From Dipylidium caninum (Eukaryota > Platyhelminthes > Cestoda > Cyclophyllidea > Dipylidiidae), in assembly GCA_017562135.1 (NCBI GenBank), contig QEYB01000963.1, positions 496,001 through 560,000 of the forward strand: a stretch of 64,000 nt of DNA. The letters are read 5' to 3'. Below, one piece after another: positions 39,001-51,770 of the stretch. A program made the translations under genes and the position numbers. Each line of letters begins with the position of its first letter. Position 1 is the first letter of the stretch. The notes below the pieces were generated by a model. The model was not told where the DNA came from and did not search any database. It was given only the letters and a program-made list of their open reading frames with translations.

Positions 39001-42000
39001 ATTGTGGAAGCAAAGGCAGTAATAAACGAGGACGTGATGAATCTCTTCAACACCTACATCCAATATGAAATTGCGCTTGAGATGGAGGATCTCAAGGTGT
39101 TTAAGTTGCGCGCCTCCGTCCTATTGGCTCGGGAGTTGGAGGAGGAGGCAAAGTTGTACAGTCAGAAGAAGGCTCATACTGAGGAGAAAGTTAATCGAGT
39201 AAGTCCTTTCCGACTTCCATTTGAACATCTGTATTACTAAATTTTCCCGGAGGTAACACGAGTTGGATGACATTATTTCAGCTCAATAATATCATCCAAC
39301 AGGCGAAGGAGTTGGTCGAGAAGTTGCAGGAGGATGTGGAATTAATTACGGTGGAGGACCGGATGATGGAGAAGGGATTCCGCAAGGACTTCCACGATGT
39401 CCACGGTGCCACCTATGATATTATACATAAAGCCTACAAGAGGCGACCTAAGTAAGTGTTTCTATTAAAATTCTCGCTCGAATTCAAAAAATTCATGTGA
39501 CCAGACTTTCGCCTATTGGCTCATTAACCGTAAGACTCATTTTCGCTCCTGAGGGATGGTGAAACCTTACATCGTGTCAAAACAAAGTCTAGGACAGGTG
39601 TCAGAGGTCTGGTTGCTAAGTTTGTTGTCGGAGGGGGTGAAACAATATCTCCTGAGTGTCCAGCACTGCCTCCCCTCTCATGATCATGCACAATACTTTA
39701 AAACAAGAACCTCAGCCAGTAGTCACCTTCGACATTTCTTCACCGCTCAAAGGGTAGATTTCTGACCTTTGACCATCTAGACGCCTGACTATGGGGCTTC
39801 AGTTGGGAGGGGAAGAGAAAAGCGAAACCGACGAGGCTGAGGAGAGGCCTCAGTCCACTTCGCAAACCGAAGCAATCATGAAGGAAAATGCTAATCCCTA
39901 CACTGAAGCCTTAGTTCAGTGTCGCTCCCCGGAAGCTGAATGGATCGCCATGCAACGGGCATTACTCGAATTTGATGAGATCAACAAGTGGGCTGAGTTC
40001 AACATTGACGCCGCCGTGTGGGAGCGGCTGTACAAGGCGAGGCTCAAGAAGGCCGCCAAGGAGATGGAACTCAAGACGGCGACCAAACGTTTTAACGATA
40101 CCACGGCTTTCCTACAAGTCAGTTTCCACATCTATGAGTTTTTATCCCCCCCCCCTCCAATCTTGATTCCCGGGTATAGAATGTCGAGGCAGACTAGGCT
40201 TACCGCCTCATGGTAGAGGAAATGAAAGCGACACTTGTACGGCCCCAGGCCTGTCAACTGTCACATCGAGGGGTTATTTTTCCTCAGGAAGGCGATGGTT
40301 CGAAGTGTCTCCTGCAGCATTTAGAGATACTCGTCTAGGATGATCTGTCGAATTCTAACCCCAAGTCTAAAATGACAAGTAAATTGTGTCGAAAGGGTCT
40401 CAATGAAAGTGAATTAGACGTCCTGTTATTTCAGCGTCGGGAGAAGGAGTTGGCAGATGCAATGCAAGAGTTAGATGAACTCGAGGTGGCACGAAGTGAT
40501 TTGAAGGCTCGAATCTACCGGACAATGACAAATGTGGACATCAACATAGTTATGCCTCAAGGTCAGGTGGAAATTGATGTACCACCGGGCGGATTAGTGG
40601 AGGACTTCAATAGTTGCCTCCTTATTAATCGCAAGCAAATTGAAGATCTCAACACTCAGGTTGTCCAATTGAGCAATGAAAAAATTAGTCACATTGAACT
40701 TATCAAGTCATATAAGAGGCGATTCAAGATGGTGGAGTGGTAAAAATTGCCTCTGTTCGGTAGTTATTACCTTTTCGACACATTTTCACCCTTCTGGTTG
40801 GCCATTTCAGGGACTTAAGGGAGATGCTAATGCGATATGAGGACCTGGTGGACAGACAGAAGCAAATAACCAACTTCACCATCACTCGGGAGATCCAACG
40901 GGTATGCGAGGCTGTTAGGAAAGGGGTAGAGGTGAATACTTCTGTAATGGAGTTAAAAATGTCCTTTTTTTTCATCGCCTTCTCGATAGTACCTTCAAAA
41001 TCCCGACTACGAGAGTTTGGTGTCCGCAGAACTTAACGACTCTGAACGTACCTACGCCCAATTGAAAGCGGTAAGCCTTGAAGCGTTCTCCTCCTCTCGT
41101 GTCTTAACTGCTCACTCTCTCTCCTGACGTCTGAGTCTACGTCTCTCCACAATGAGTGTAGAATCACAAGAAGCACATGGACAAAATCGAGGAGCGGATA
41201 AAGTATTATGCGGAGAAGCAGGCGGGGAGGATGAAGAAGCAGAATGCTAAGTTGCTCCACGATCTGGAGGAGATGAACTTTAGAGTGCTGGAGGCGAGAC
41301 ACATTTACGAACAGACACGTGAGTCTGTTTGTCTTCCTGAATTGCCTTACCTGGACTAGGGATGTGCAACTCGGTCGTACTCGGTCCGCCATGAGGGTTG
41401 GAAGTGTGTTTTGGTGTAGATTGGATCCTGTCAAGTAGACAGTCCTCTGGAGCTCAACTCCATACCTTCATATACTCATCGTCCAGTTCGACGGAAGTAG
41501 AATGTACAAACAGCGTCTCCAAGGTGGTGGAACATAACCGCAGACTGTCAATGTTCGCGAGGAAGTCGAGGACCTCCAGAAGCAGAATGAAGAGGGCTGA
41601 GATGATCGCACCGACTAGATGCCACGTGTTCCACGTAGAACGTTGTAAAGGCAAAACGATGTAGTGTATTGGAGGATTTCCCGAGCGTTTTCACAACTCT
41701 CCTCCCATTCCCCTTTTGCCTTCACATGCGTTGGTATATTGAGCTGTGTTAATGGACGACATTCCCCGCTGATGCCATCGATTGTGTCACAATCTGATGC
41801 GATGAACCGACACTAACGTGGATCCACACATTTGAGAGGGACCAGCTGCAGGAACAGGAATGGGTGAAGGTGGAGGTGACGAGGCGGAGAAGGGAGAAAG
41901 GAAAGTAAAAACGTTGACATGAGCAAATCTCGTTGAATTTTATGCTGAATGCCCCCGAGCTGGGCGAGTTGGTGATCTATTATACCAACGAGATTTTTCC

Positions 42001-43005
42001 ACCAATCATCAAGTGGCTTCCATCTTCGTCCTGAACTCAGATTCGTGACAAATAATCACCTCGTCTTGCTGCAGAAAGAAGATGGGAGAAGAGAGAATAG
42101 AAAGATAGATGGCTATTCATTCTTGCCCCCTTTTCTAACTTCCCAAGCCATAGTCGAGTCTCCGGAGATCCACCCTGCAAATCTGGAGAGATGGGTGTGG
42201 TAGAAGGGCTTTTTGAGTCGTTTCCAAGACTAGTAGCGAATATTATAAACCTTGTTTCCTTGGATCTATCAAATTTCATTTTGCAGGCGTCTCATTGGCT
42301 GATCGCATAACCCAGCTTTTACAATCACCACTGCATGCTGAAGCTCTGTTCACCGAGCTACCATAAGTAAACTAGGTCCCTGCTGTCTGTGAATGTGGGA
42401 AAAAACCCAATTCCGCTTTTCTAAATGACTCAGTTGACATTGATTTACTAACTACTTTAATCCTTGAGTAGTATAGCGCTGCCTCAATGTTTAGTTGATT
42501 CTATCATGCGATACCGCGGTCTCAGCACACCCCTCCTACAGTTAAGGCTGTTCAGAGTCCAAGTGGTTTGATATATAGATCGAAAACCACCCTAACTACT
42601 TTGCCGAAATGCGAGTAGCCATTTTAAATGGTGCATTCCAAGAATGGGAGATGGCAATGCATCCGCGGTTGACTCGATGATACTGGATCCCGGGTGGGTT
42701 ACGTGTACCTCCACTCATCGTGGACTAGGTTGGCAGACGATTTATCCTGCTAGGTAAATGTAAAGTCGTCGTGATTATGACACAGACGCTACCGTAGCAT
42801 GGTCCTTGCACTCTCGCCTCTCCCCTTTTTTTCTCCTCCAGCACACTCAGCCAGCGACGTGATCCGTGCAGAAGCCTGTTACAAGTCCCTCCTACGAAAG
42901 GCCAATTTGGAGACGCTGACTCTGCACCAGTCCGCTGAATTGCAATCCCTACGCAATGAGCTCGAGGCGATTAACAAGAATAAATTTCCCGACATTCCCT
43001 ACTGA
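30010..43005 (+). CDS. CFAP43: CFAP43 (WDR96), axonemal WD-repeat/coiled-coil protein
   Basis: CFAP43 works with CFAP44 in the tether/tether-head complex of motile axonemes; loss causes sperm-flagellum defects in mammals. About 1,830 residues (human about 1,665). Inferred exons: 30010-30020, 30375-30625, 30684-30945, 30979-31109, 31152-31282, 31330-31897, 31965-32045, 32120-32268, 32799-32902, 32950-33090, 33494-33825, 34515-34532, 35005-35157, 35238-35368, 35457-35811, 35849-35974, 36021-36290, 37379-37502, 37580-37671, 37744-38262, 38965-39198, 39282-39451, 39781-40117, 40435-40739, 40811-40901, 40990-41070, 41162-41318, 42842-43005. WIQGISNSSVQFTNNQTIC opens the WD half; LTDLEKVAISEFELD, LEDMMGGVLEVRREDE, YLQNPDYESLV and the end LEAINKNKFPDIPY identify the coiled-coil half. 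Exon 31330-31897 has one surplus base. The 11-nt first exon (MDAK) is chosen only because its phase fits; 37379 is also tentative. Confidence 0.9.
33880..34168 (+). repeat. pyrimidine-rich low-complexity tract in a CFAP43 intron
   Basis: Nearly 290 bases of TCC/TCG/TTC units on the plus strand, inside the intron between 33825 and 34515. It gives long serine-rich open frames that are composition artefacts. Confidence 0.8.
36650..36775 (+). repeat. diverged interspersed repeat, copy A
   Basis: Within a CFAP43 intron. The core ATCTCGTT, followed by GTGAATG and CCACCGA-type sequence and then ACGATTTTCTTCC, aligns base by base with 41885-42005. Both copies follow a purine-rich GAGGCG block. No terminal repeats are visible. 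Confidence 0.5.
41885..42005 (+). repeat. diverged interspersed repeat, copy B
   Basis: Second copy of the element at 36650, in the last CFAP43 intron. It reads AATCTCGTTGAATTTTATGC then CTGAATGCCCCCGAG, and later ACGAGATTTTTCC, in the same order and spacing as copy A. Confidence 0.5.
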
Positions 43006-43885
43006 CTTGAGCCACTGCGGTTGTGAGCGTGTCTTCGAGGATGGCCGCCTCCACCCGTTCAAATATGTTACTTCGGTGACGTTGTGTAGCATGCAGTTAA
43101 TGAATACAACCTGATCCTCAACTGGTCTGCCAGACTTTCTCTTTTCTGCATGTTGGGAGGTGATCGAGTCTCTCGATTAGTAACTAGAAGGCTGGTGAAA
43201 TGTATTGGAAATGGCGGTGGTGAGGATGGTGGGTGTAAAATGGCCGTTTGTGCAGCTGTATTTTACCTGGGCTAATTTTCTCATCCCGGGTGAGAACTGA
43301 AGGCCAGAGACAGTAGCATCCCTGGGACCGCGCAGGCTGAAGCAGGGATGATGGGAGTATCGCACCGTGTGGCCACCTGGTCTAGTCATAATGGCGTCTG
43401 GGATGACTGGACACTGGCGATACTGCGCCCGACACAAGGACACCACGCCGCGACTAAAGGACCAAATACACCGGATGGTGAAAGAGGAGAATTTCAGTAA
43501 TGACGAGGCTACTCCGCCTTCTGAGAAGAAACTTGCATTCTATGAACTAATCCATCCAATCAACGAACAGCTTTGCCGGAAGAGATTTTCTGTATCCACA
43601 AACCAAAGTGAAGCCTGTTTCACAGTTCATTTGGTCACCGTTTCGTCTGTAATTTCCCTATGTCAAGGACTTTAAAATCAAATTTTCGGGCAAAAAACTT
43701 TCCATCCCTCGGGAAGTCTCTGGTGGTAGACTCGCATGTTAAAGGTACCTTGAGGAAACCACGAACCTCCCGCCATTCCAACTGAACAGGCGGCCGGGAA
43801 GAGTGGCGAGGGCGGCTTTTCGCCAGGCCCAAAGTGTCTGAGGCCTCTGTCCCGCGGTATCCCCCACCCGACAGCATCAGTACCG
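43006..43885. other. intergenic region CFAP43-SLC47A
   Basis: About 880 bases between two co-oriented genes. A plus-strand frame at 43367-43675 is open but has no family resemblance that I recognise. No canonical AATAAA is close to the CFAP43 stop. Confidence 0.45.
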
Positions 43886-43889
43886 GCGT

Positions 43890-43920
43890 CTGATTGGTCG
43901 TCGGGTTGGATAAATAGACG
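43890..43920 (+). promoter_or_regulatory. candidate core promoter of SLC47A (inverted CCAAT + TATA-like)
   Basis: TGATTGG at 43891-43897 (CCAAT on the minus strand) is followed by GGATAAATAG at 43908-43917, a TATA-like box. The start codon is 72 bases past the box, leaving room for a transcription start near 43940. Confidence 0.45.
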
Positions 43921-43988
43921 GTCACACAGCCACCTCACATTCATTGCTGTGTCACTTCCGACAGGTTGGGCTGCATTTTGACAAGATA

Positions 43989-46900
43989 ATGGAAATCAGT
44001 GATTCTGTCAACACCATTTCAGAAGACAGGACAGACGAGGCTTTGGTATCCTCTCGATCTTGTTCCCCGTTCGGCAGGGAGGTGAAAAGACTCTGCAAGT
44101 TTGCTGTTCCCATTGTGAGTTGGCATTTTTAAAAATCTTTTCTGTCTATTTCAAAATCTACATGAATGACAAAGATTAGATATTTCGCTCCCCCTCAACT
44201 TTTTCTCCCTTCCTCTCTCTAAGCCTATTGTTCATGTAAATCTTGATTCAACGCCACAAGATTTGACTACTGTTTGTTTCTGACAGACACTGACCGGTAT
44301 TCTAACAACCACAATGACAGTTGTCAGTGTCATCTTCACAGGCCGATTAGGAGAGAATGAACTGGCGGCCACTGGATTGGCATTGTCCATTTTCAACGTC
44401 ACTGGATTCTCAATTATGCACGGTCTCCTCTCTACCTGCATCACTGTCTTCTCTCAGGTTGGTTTGCTTGCGTCCAGTCCTCTTCTGCCCCTCGTCCGCT
44501 CCCACTTTGCCATGGGGGAATGGGGCCTCCCGGCTTTACCAAACAATGTGGCCTCAACTGTCCACTACCTGCGTCGTGTCCACACCGAAGGTGTCGTCAG
44601 GTCGTGCAGTTTACTCACCCGACTTGTCGTTAATCCACTTACAAGCCACGGCTGGAAGGTCGGAATGTCTGCTTGTACTAACTCCTGTGTTTACGCAAAC
44701 TCCAACACCGAAGTGTGGAAATCTCGAATTTCGATTTAAGCACTGAAATCTTCACTCCTTTCCCCTTGTGTCGCCTCAAGTATGCGGGCATACAATTTTC
44801 TCTTTCAGACCTACGGAAGTGGCAACCGACGGCAAATGGGCATTGAACTTCAGAAATGTAACTCACTTTTGAGCGCATCACTTATACTCCTCCCTCTTTC
44901 TGCGTCTTGACAAAGAGTCCGTTGTCCTTTGGTCCACAGCTCTCTTCATCACCTCCATCTCCTGTTGCTTCTTTTGGGGCGTCTTCCTTGGCATTGAGCC
45001 TCTTCTGTTGGGCATACAGATCAATCCGCTGGTTGCCAAGTAGGTTGCCTGCGGATGTATTCCCGGGCAGGAGTGACAATACTTTAGGTGTTGGTAACCG
45101 TTTTTACGCCCATCAGTCCCCCCATTCCCACTGATTTCCCTCCCCCCTCGAGTCAACTCCCCTACCTGGCTGTCTATTTCCTCCTTCCAGACTGGTGACA
45201 GAATACCTGATGTACATGATGCCTGCCATGTTGGTAAGTGCCTCGATTACTCTTTGGTTAAAAACCTCGTCTCCTCTCTAGTTCGCCTCCAACGCCAATG
45301 TGCTCGAGAAGTACATCCAAGCACAAGTACGTCAGTCAGCATAAGTCCCCTCCCCACCACCCTTCGAGGTGAAATAAGACTCGCTTTCACCCATGGACTC
45401 ATTTCAGAACAATATGCTGGCACCCATGGCAATTGAGGCTCTCGTCAACGTTGTGAATGTAGTGCTACATTACGTCCTACTGTTTCCTGCCGGTCTGGGC
45501 ATCAAGTGAGTGCCACCTCCTCAGTAGGAGAGATTCGAGTTTGGGGCGAGGGAACAAGGTGTTCAAGTTTGATTGGAGCACCTTCACTTTTAGTGACATT
45601 TGACCAAAGCCGTCTCCATTGGTCGTCTTTTCCCCTAGGTGATTTCACACTTGGCCGCCCTTTGAGGATTGGAAACTATAAAACGAACTTTTATGTATAG
45701 TTTTCGTTCATATCTTTTTCAAAAGGATTTACGACCGACGACTGTGGAATCCTATCCACAAATAACTATTACACGTTAACTCCGCGGCACCATGACATTC
45801 TACCATCCGATTGCTTTACTAGGTTTGCTTTTCACAAAGGCATATATAGATAGCATTGAATGTAATAGAAAATGTGAAAATTGTGCTGTTTTGTTTTCTA
45901 CTTACACTTTAGGCCCATTTCATAGTCTCCAAGCTGATAATAGCATTCTACTTTCAGGGGATCGGCAATTTCGTTCTCGGCAAGCTATGCCCTCGCAACT
46001 CTCCTCCTCGTCTCGTATCTCTACTTCTCCAAGCTCTACTCGGACACTTGGAATGGTACGCCCTCGAAGCCTATCGACGATCTTGCAACTTACTTTTCGA
46101 CAGTATTTTAAATTAAGACGCCATACAATCGGTAGTAAATACGTGAAAACTAACATACTTACAAGACAAAGACTCTGTGTGTGTGTGTGTGTAAATTCCG
46201 CCATTCGACATCTTGGCATAGCAATGCGGAGTAGTAGTCTTTGCGGTGATTGGAGACGAAGAATAGGCGAAACGTGGCGTTAGGCAAGGAGGAGATGATA
46301 GAGGTGGTGCGTGGCGGAAGAAATCTGGGGACGGATGAGGTGGACTGGGGTGTCGAGTGGGAAAATTGGACGAGGGCGGCGCACCGATTAGTCGTCCAAC
46401 TTTTTCCCTTCCCCATGAATTTTCACCTCCCAGCGGCCTCCGACTTGTCGAAGTGTTGCCATGGAAGGATCCAGAAATCATCCATTGGGAAGCAAGACTG
46501 TATCACACGCAGGGCCGATTGAGGGTTAGAGGTGAAGCGAAGACTACCGTCATTTCTTAAATATGTTCTGTTTTTCTGTTCACTTCAGGGTATAGCCACG
46601 CCATGTGGTACAATTGGGGAAATTGGTTGACCCTCGGTATTCCCGGTCTTGCAATGATCGCATTGAAGTGGTGGTACTTCGAAATCGGACTTATTCTTGT
46701 TGGTAAGGTTATCGTCTACTCCATGATGCTCTGATATTCTCTAGTTATAAGCGAATTGGAGGTATGATTGTCCTTATTCTCCCCCTGAAGAGGTTTTTCC
46801 TCCTTTCAGGATCTGTTGGTGTCGTCGAACTGGCAGCACAGACGCTCCTCATCAACCTTAATCAGCTGGCTTACAATTTGGTAAGAAGGGCCTTTTCTAT

Positions 46901-48639
46901 GTGTTGCGGTTAAGAGGAAAAGGGATTTACCCCAAATCGCATGCTCCCTTGTCTCCATCTATAATTTCTACTCGCATTTCCCAATTTCGCCGCCTTGTCG
47001 CTCATCTCGTACTCATTTATTTTACAGCTTTCTGTAGGTCTAGGCTTGGCCTCTGGTCTAATAGTGGGCCAAAGTCTAGGAGCAGGTCAGGCCACCGTCC
47101 CTCCGGTCACCATCGCCGCTGGCTTATCATTAACAAGTAAGATAATGCCAATTATACCTGTCCTCTCCCATCTTTATCGTGTGTATCATGTCTCTTCGTC
47201 CCTTTAGCCGGTGGCATGGCAGTGGTTGCCATTCTCTTCGCTGCATTCCGATGGCATGTTCCCAAACTTTTCACCTCCGATCCGTACGTAATACCGGCGT
47301 TTCTACTTATAAGTAATAAGTAGGGTGACCCAGTCTTGTTAATCCTATAGACGTGTCATCTCTACTGCGGTCGAATGCATGCCTCTGTTGTGCGTCTTCT
47401 TGGTGTTTGAAGGGGCTGTGGTATGTTGCAATGCTTATTACTCCCCCCACACATGCAGAATATTCGAAAAGATTACTGGAGTAAGTTCCCTCTCCCTAGG
47501 GAGTGATGGCAGGAGCATTGCGTGGAGCAGGTCTGCAACCGTTGGGCGCGCTTACCATATTCGTCTGCCTCTACATCCTCTCCGCACCACTGGGCTTCAC
47601 CCTACTCCTCAAGACTCAATTAAAACTCATAGGTGAGAAACTTATGGCACTACAGAGGCTTAGATGACCCACTGTCGTCTGCTAATTCACACTTGTGAAA
47701 TTTTAGGCCTTTGGATTGGCTTCACCAGCGGTCTGTTCCTGATTTCCGCGGTGTACTCAGTGATACTCCTCCGAACTAATTGGCACACACAAATTACCCT
47801 GGTAAGTTATACCGACAACTTGGTGTTTCGGTGGTAAGAAGTTGGTGAACCCGTCCAAAAGTCCGAGAGAGGTTTTGTGAATCGGGCAGAAAATTAGCTA
47901 CACAAATGTTGCATTAGAGGATAAGACCATGAAGACGATGTCACCTTTTCAGTTGACGGTATCCGTTTATTAGTAGCCACCAACACTACCACAAGGGTTA
48001 CGATGAAGGAATGGACAAGGAATAATGAAGGAAAGAGAACAAAGTCTTGGGGGGGGGGGGGCACAGATATTCTCAGGTAGTAGGCGAAGGAGTCTCGGTG
48101 ATTTTTGGTTCTTCGGATCGCTTGAAGCCACTCCTCTCACCTGCTAGGCGGCGAAGCGAACAAAGTCGTGTATGGGAGGACGGTGGAAGAGTAGAGAGAT
48201 AGAGCCGAGCCGGACTATGCCTGACAACTCGGAGACTTTGAGTGAAAAGGACTCGAGCGTGAGGAGATCCCCTTCAGGCGAGTTATATTACACTAATACG
48301 TTTTATTTAGGCGTTCTTAACACGGTCTACCTCTCTTCAGTGGCCTTAAAACTAACCGAGCAGACAATGGAGATGGCAGTGGAGATGGAGGGAGAGAGAG
48401 TCGTAGAACAGTCGCTACGCTACATTCTCGTTTCGCGTGGTCTCTTCATCCTCAGCATGGTCCTCGTCTTCACCATCGGCATGGCTGTCAAAATCTTTTT
48501 CCCTTTTAACGATGTCTTCGGTCTGGCCTGTCTGCGTCCAAATGGTACATTCGTGTGGATAGCAGAAAACGTCAGCACTGTCGACGTGGACTTGGAGGTC
48601 TTCCAACTTTCCCAAAATTGCACCCTTTTCATCTTTTAG
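43989..48639 (+). CDS. SLC47A: MATE-family multidrug and toxin extrusion antiporter (SLC47)
   Basis: A polytopic plasma-membrane transporter that exchanges protons (or sodium) for organic cations and drugs. Sixteen exons keep frame exactly and give 629 residues: 43989-44114, 44287-44457, 44809-44857, 44940-45039, 45191-45233, 45282-45326, 45408-45505, 45958-46055, 46589-46702, 46810-46880, 47028-47136, 47208-47283, 47351-47420, 47500-47632, 47707-47801, 48148-48639. MATE signatures: FTGRLGENELAATGLA in the first helices, the TYGSGNRRQMG loop, YIQAQNNMLAP after helix 5, WYNWGNWLTLGIPGLAMI, GLASGLIVGQSLGAGQA and GVMAGALRGAGLQPLGA in the second half. Helices up to exon 15 make the two six-helix bundles; exon 16 adds a hydrophilic loop and one more helix (SRGLFILSMVLVFTIGMA), as in vertebrate MATE1, which has 13. 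The start Met is the first ATG in frame. Human SLC47A1 versus SLC47A2 orthology cannot be resolved. Confidence 0.93.
46176..46192 (+). repeat. (TG)n microsatellite in an SLC47A intron
   Basis: Eight to nine uninterrupted TG units in the intron between 46055 and 46589. Confidence 0.85.
48049..48061 (+). repeat. 13-base G homopolymer in an SLC47A intron
   Basis: A run of 13 G just before the last SLC47A exon. Its exact length is doubtful given the homopolymer errors elsewhere in the window. Confidence 0.8.
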
Positions 48640-49500
48640 TCTCGTCAATGCCACGTCTCCCTTCCCTTTCTCGCCAATTGCTCCTATAGTTGACGTTTTT
48701 TAATTGGGACATGTTTGCACTGGATTGTGGGTTCTCGTAGCTTGTTTTTTTTGATTCCATCAAGGTGGGTAGAAGTGATGTCACACAGGTTACCCGGAAA
48801 AATTGTCAAAGGAATTTTGACGGACACGAAATGGATTTACCTGTCATAAGTCCATTCAAATCAGGGATTTGACAGCTCTGGGTTGACAGTGTCACGACTG
48901 AATTGAGGTTGAATCTCAAGCCGTTCTGAGCGCAAATTGGGGACGGGGATGGGGATAAGGAACGAGAAATGGTGTGAAATATCGCCTTTTACGTCCTTCA
49001 GATCAATTCCACAACGATGTGTCTGGGAGCCCCGAACTAGCAGTGGTAAATCACATCTTAAAAGGGAATACGGGTCCAAAACTCTTTCCACTTTGGGACG
49101 AATTATGGATAGCTGGTTTAATACCAGTCCATTAACGTCAAACAAACATATATTTCGCGGAGAGATAGAGGACAGACACCTTTTATTTCTCTTCACGGGA
49201 ATATCCTCTTGGAAAATTAAACACCACTGAGAAATCTTACTCGCAAAAACTATCCTACACATTGAGGAACTGAAATTAAATCATCAGATTTTCACTTTAC
49301 TTTACGATAACTTCGATGTGAATTTAATGCAGTGGTTATTTAAAAATAGACTCTCATCGGCAAATTTTGTTCACTTCTCGAATACCAAAAAAACTAAAGT
49401 GTTTTCCCTCTCCCTCCGACCAATGCTTCTCCCGTAACATCGACAGAGAGCGTAGCAACAATCTGAGGGTCCTGCAGGCTTTCAGTGGCTTATAGAAAGT

Positions 49501-49715
49501 AAGCAAGGAGGGATTGAGGAGTAGGAGGAGGAGCCGAGGAGAAGGAGCAGTCGAGGAAGAGAGGGAAGAGGAGGACCCGAGGTGGAGGAGTCCAGTAGGA
49601 TGACGAAAGGCGGAGGGTGAGAGGAGGAGGAGGAGGAGGATGAGGATGGGGACGAGGATGAGAATGAAGAGGAGAAAGATGAGGAGGAGGTGGTGGTGGA
49701 GGAGGAGAGTTTTCC
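49501..49715 (+). repeat. GA/GAG-rich low-complexity tract
   Basis: About 215 bases made largely of GAGGA, GAGGAG and GATGAG units. On the minus strand it reads as serine/proline-rich frames that are not genes. Confidence 0.8.
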
Positions 49716-51044
49716 ACCAAAGTCGCAGTCACCAGCGCTTCGAAGCCACCAATCGGACGGTCGGATCTCCGGTAGCCCGATCACTCGCCTGATACATCCC
49801 AAGAAGACCTAAATTGCCTTCTGACTGGGACTTCGGTTCTTTAGCGTCTCAGAGATTTTGTTTACATAGTGAGTTAGAATGGAAACCATTGATTCAATAT
49901 CAATAGCCATCTGGACAAAAAATTATCCTCTTTCGACGTGAAACCTGCCATGTCTGGGATCGCCTCGTGGCAGGTCGAACCATGAGACTCGAGGAAGAAA
50001 TGCCTCTCGGACAACTGATCAACGTCTATTGATTACTTAACGTGACATCTCTCTGTCATTATAGCCTTTTCCGAAAGATTAAAAAATTTCCTTCACTTTT
50101 CATGTCACCTTGGTGAAACCGGTGGTGCACTTTGAGTCCCCTTAAAGTTCACCGCGCGATATGACGAAGGCGGAACTGGCTGGATAGTGAGTCTGCCTCC
50201 AGAAGTCGGAACTGGAGCATAACAGGGCAGAGAATAATTCATGAAGGATGACTATGAATCGTGAGCTCAGCATTTCTCCAGTCATGCCCTTTCGCTGGCC
50301 CAGAGGTGGAATTTATTGCAGCACAAGGCATGTGATGCTCCCCGTGGAATTACCACCTGATCACGCTAACTCTTACCCGTGGAAGCTTTTCTCAAGCTCC
50401 CAAAGTGCCTGTGTCTAAAACCACGACCGAAACCGATTCATGTCCTGGTCTGAATTCAGGCAGGAGGCGCGTTGGCCGGTCCCCTCCCGCCCCCGGGTCC
50501 TCATTCCTCGGGAACTGGGTGTTTGGTACACTTGAATTTGAGGGCCGCGATCCCACGGCGATGTGGGCAAAGTGGAGGAGTTTCAAATTTCGTCAACCTT
50601 GGGCTACAACCAGATTTTTCCCGTATGTGTGCAAAAGCCAAGTTTTTAAGCACCGCACAAGTCTTTAAAATCCTGTCTTATGTGGTCCCATCAAATGGAC
50701 CGCTCAGATCCTGTTGCCAGTCAGTCAAGTCAAAAAGTGACCTTGGATGATAAAGAGATGACAAGAAATACCTTCCCTCGATCTCAAATAGTCTCCTTTT
50801 GTGAAGAAGAGAACGAAAGCAGGAGGCGAAGTTGTAACTACCGCCGAAGTGTTCCACTCTCGCTTTTCGAGGCGACGGGAAGGCGAACAATGGGGAGGAG
50901 TTGCCATGTTATTGTAGGAGGATGGGGTTAAGTGGATCTCTGGCGTTGACGGTACGCATGCCAGAACACTGTCGAGACTGTGATGTGGGGGACAGGGGAC
51001 TGGGTAGCCAATTGCGTCTGTGCACTGACGTTTGAATTATGCAG

Positions 51045-51060
51045 ACACACACACACACAC
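51045..51060 (+). repeat. (AC)n microsatellite
   Basis: Eight uninterrupted AC units. Confidence 0.85.
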
Positions 51061-51595
51061 GCAGCGGTGAACTCATACCACATAGGCACTCCTACTTGAC
51101 GAGGCAACCAACTCCAAGGTGATGGCAATCAAAGAAGGCCGATACTCCTCGTCATCCTCCGCCTTCCGGCGATGTTGAATATCAGTAGTGGAAGGAATTT
51201 CGTGGGGGAGCCTCGGTTAGTAGCTCTGGTTACCATTACCTTGTGTGAATCATCGATGTATCGTTGAAAATCTCATGGGGGAAGGGGAGAAAGACGAAGG
51301 AAGTGGGGTTTTCAACTCTCATACAAATTTTTGCCGCCTTATCGGGAAGCAGGTAATGCAAATGTGAGATAATTATGGAGGAATGGTGGTGGGAGCTGCG
51401 ATTCTACTCTCTCAACACCGGCCAAACGGAACATCAGAGGTTGGAAAGGGAAGAGGGAAGTAAGAGTAGTAAAAATGCGAATCAGACGGAAGCTCACAAC
51501 GAACTAATTTGCAGTCCACCACATGCGCAGATATCGAGACGACTTACGTGATTTGTTCCAGACAAGCAGTCGTCAACGCAGTATGCTCTGTTTTC

Positions 51596-51770
51596 GCCTC
51601 ATTCTGCCCTACGCCAGCCTCTCCCCTCGCCCAAGTTGCACTCGTCTGCCGGCCTTCTCTCCTCCCCCTGTCGCGCTCTCTCTCCAGCTCTCGCTGCCTC
51701 TCTCGCTCTCTCCCTCGCTCTCCCCTCCATCCCGCCCCCGCTCCCGTCCCCCTCCCCCCAAGCGCGTTTT
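51596..51770 (+). repeat. C/T-rich low-complexity tract
   Basis: CTCTC, CTCGC and CCCC runs over about 175 bases, directly followed by the non-repetitive block with a POU-like palindrome and an E-box at 51778-51809. Confidence 0.75.

Noticed and set aside
43367..43675. 102-codon plus-strand open frame between CFAP43 and SLC47A
   Set aside because: It has some charged, plausible sequence but no family match or clear start or splice signals; left unannotated.
44858..44915. 58-nt intron alternative in SLC47A ending at ACAAAG
   Set aside because: Joining there creates an in-frame TAG; the acceptor at 44939 keeps the phase and the conserved helix.
49482..49802. Ser/Pro-rich open frames on the minus strand
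   Set aside because: They are produced by the GA-rich repeat; composition is repetitive and no domain is present.
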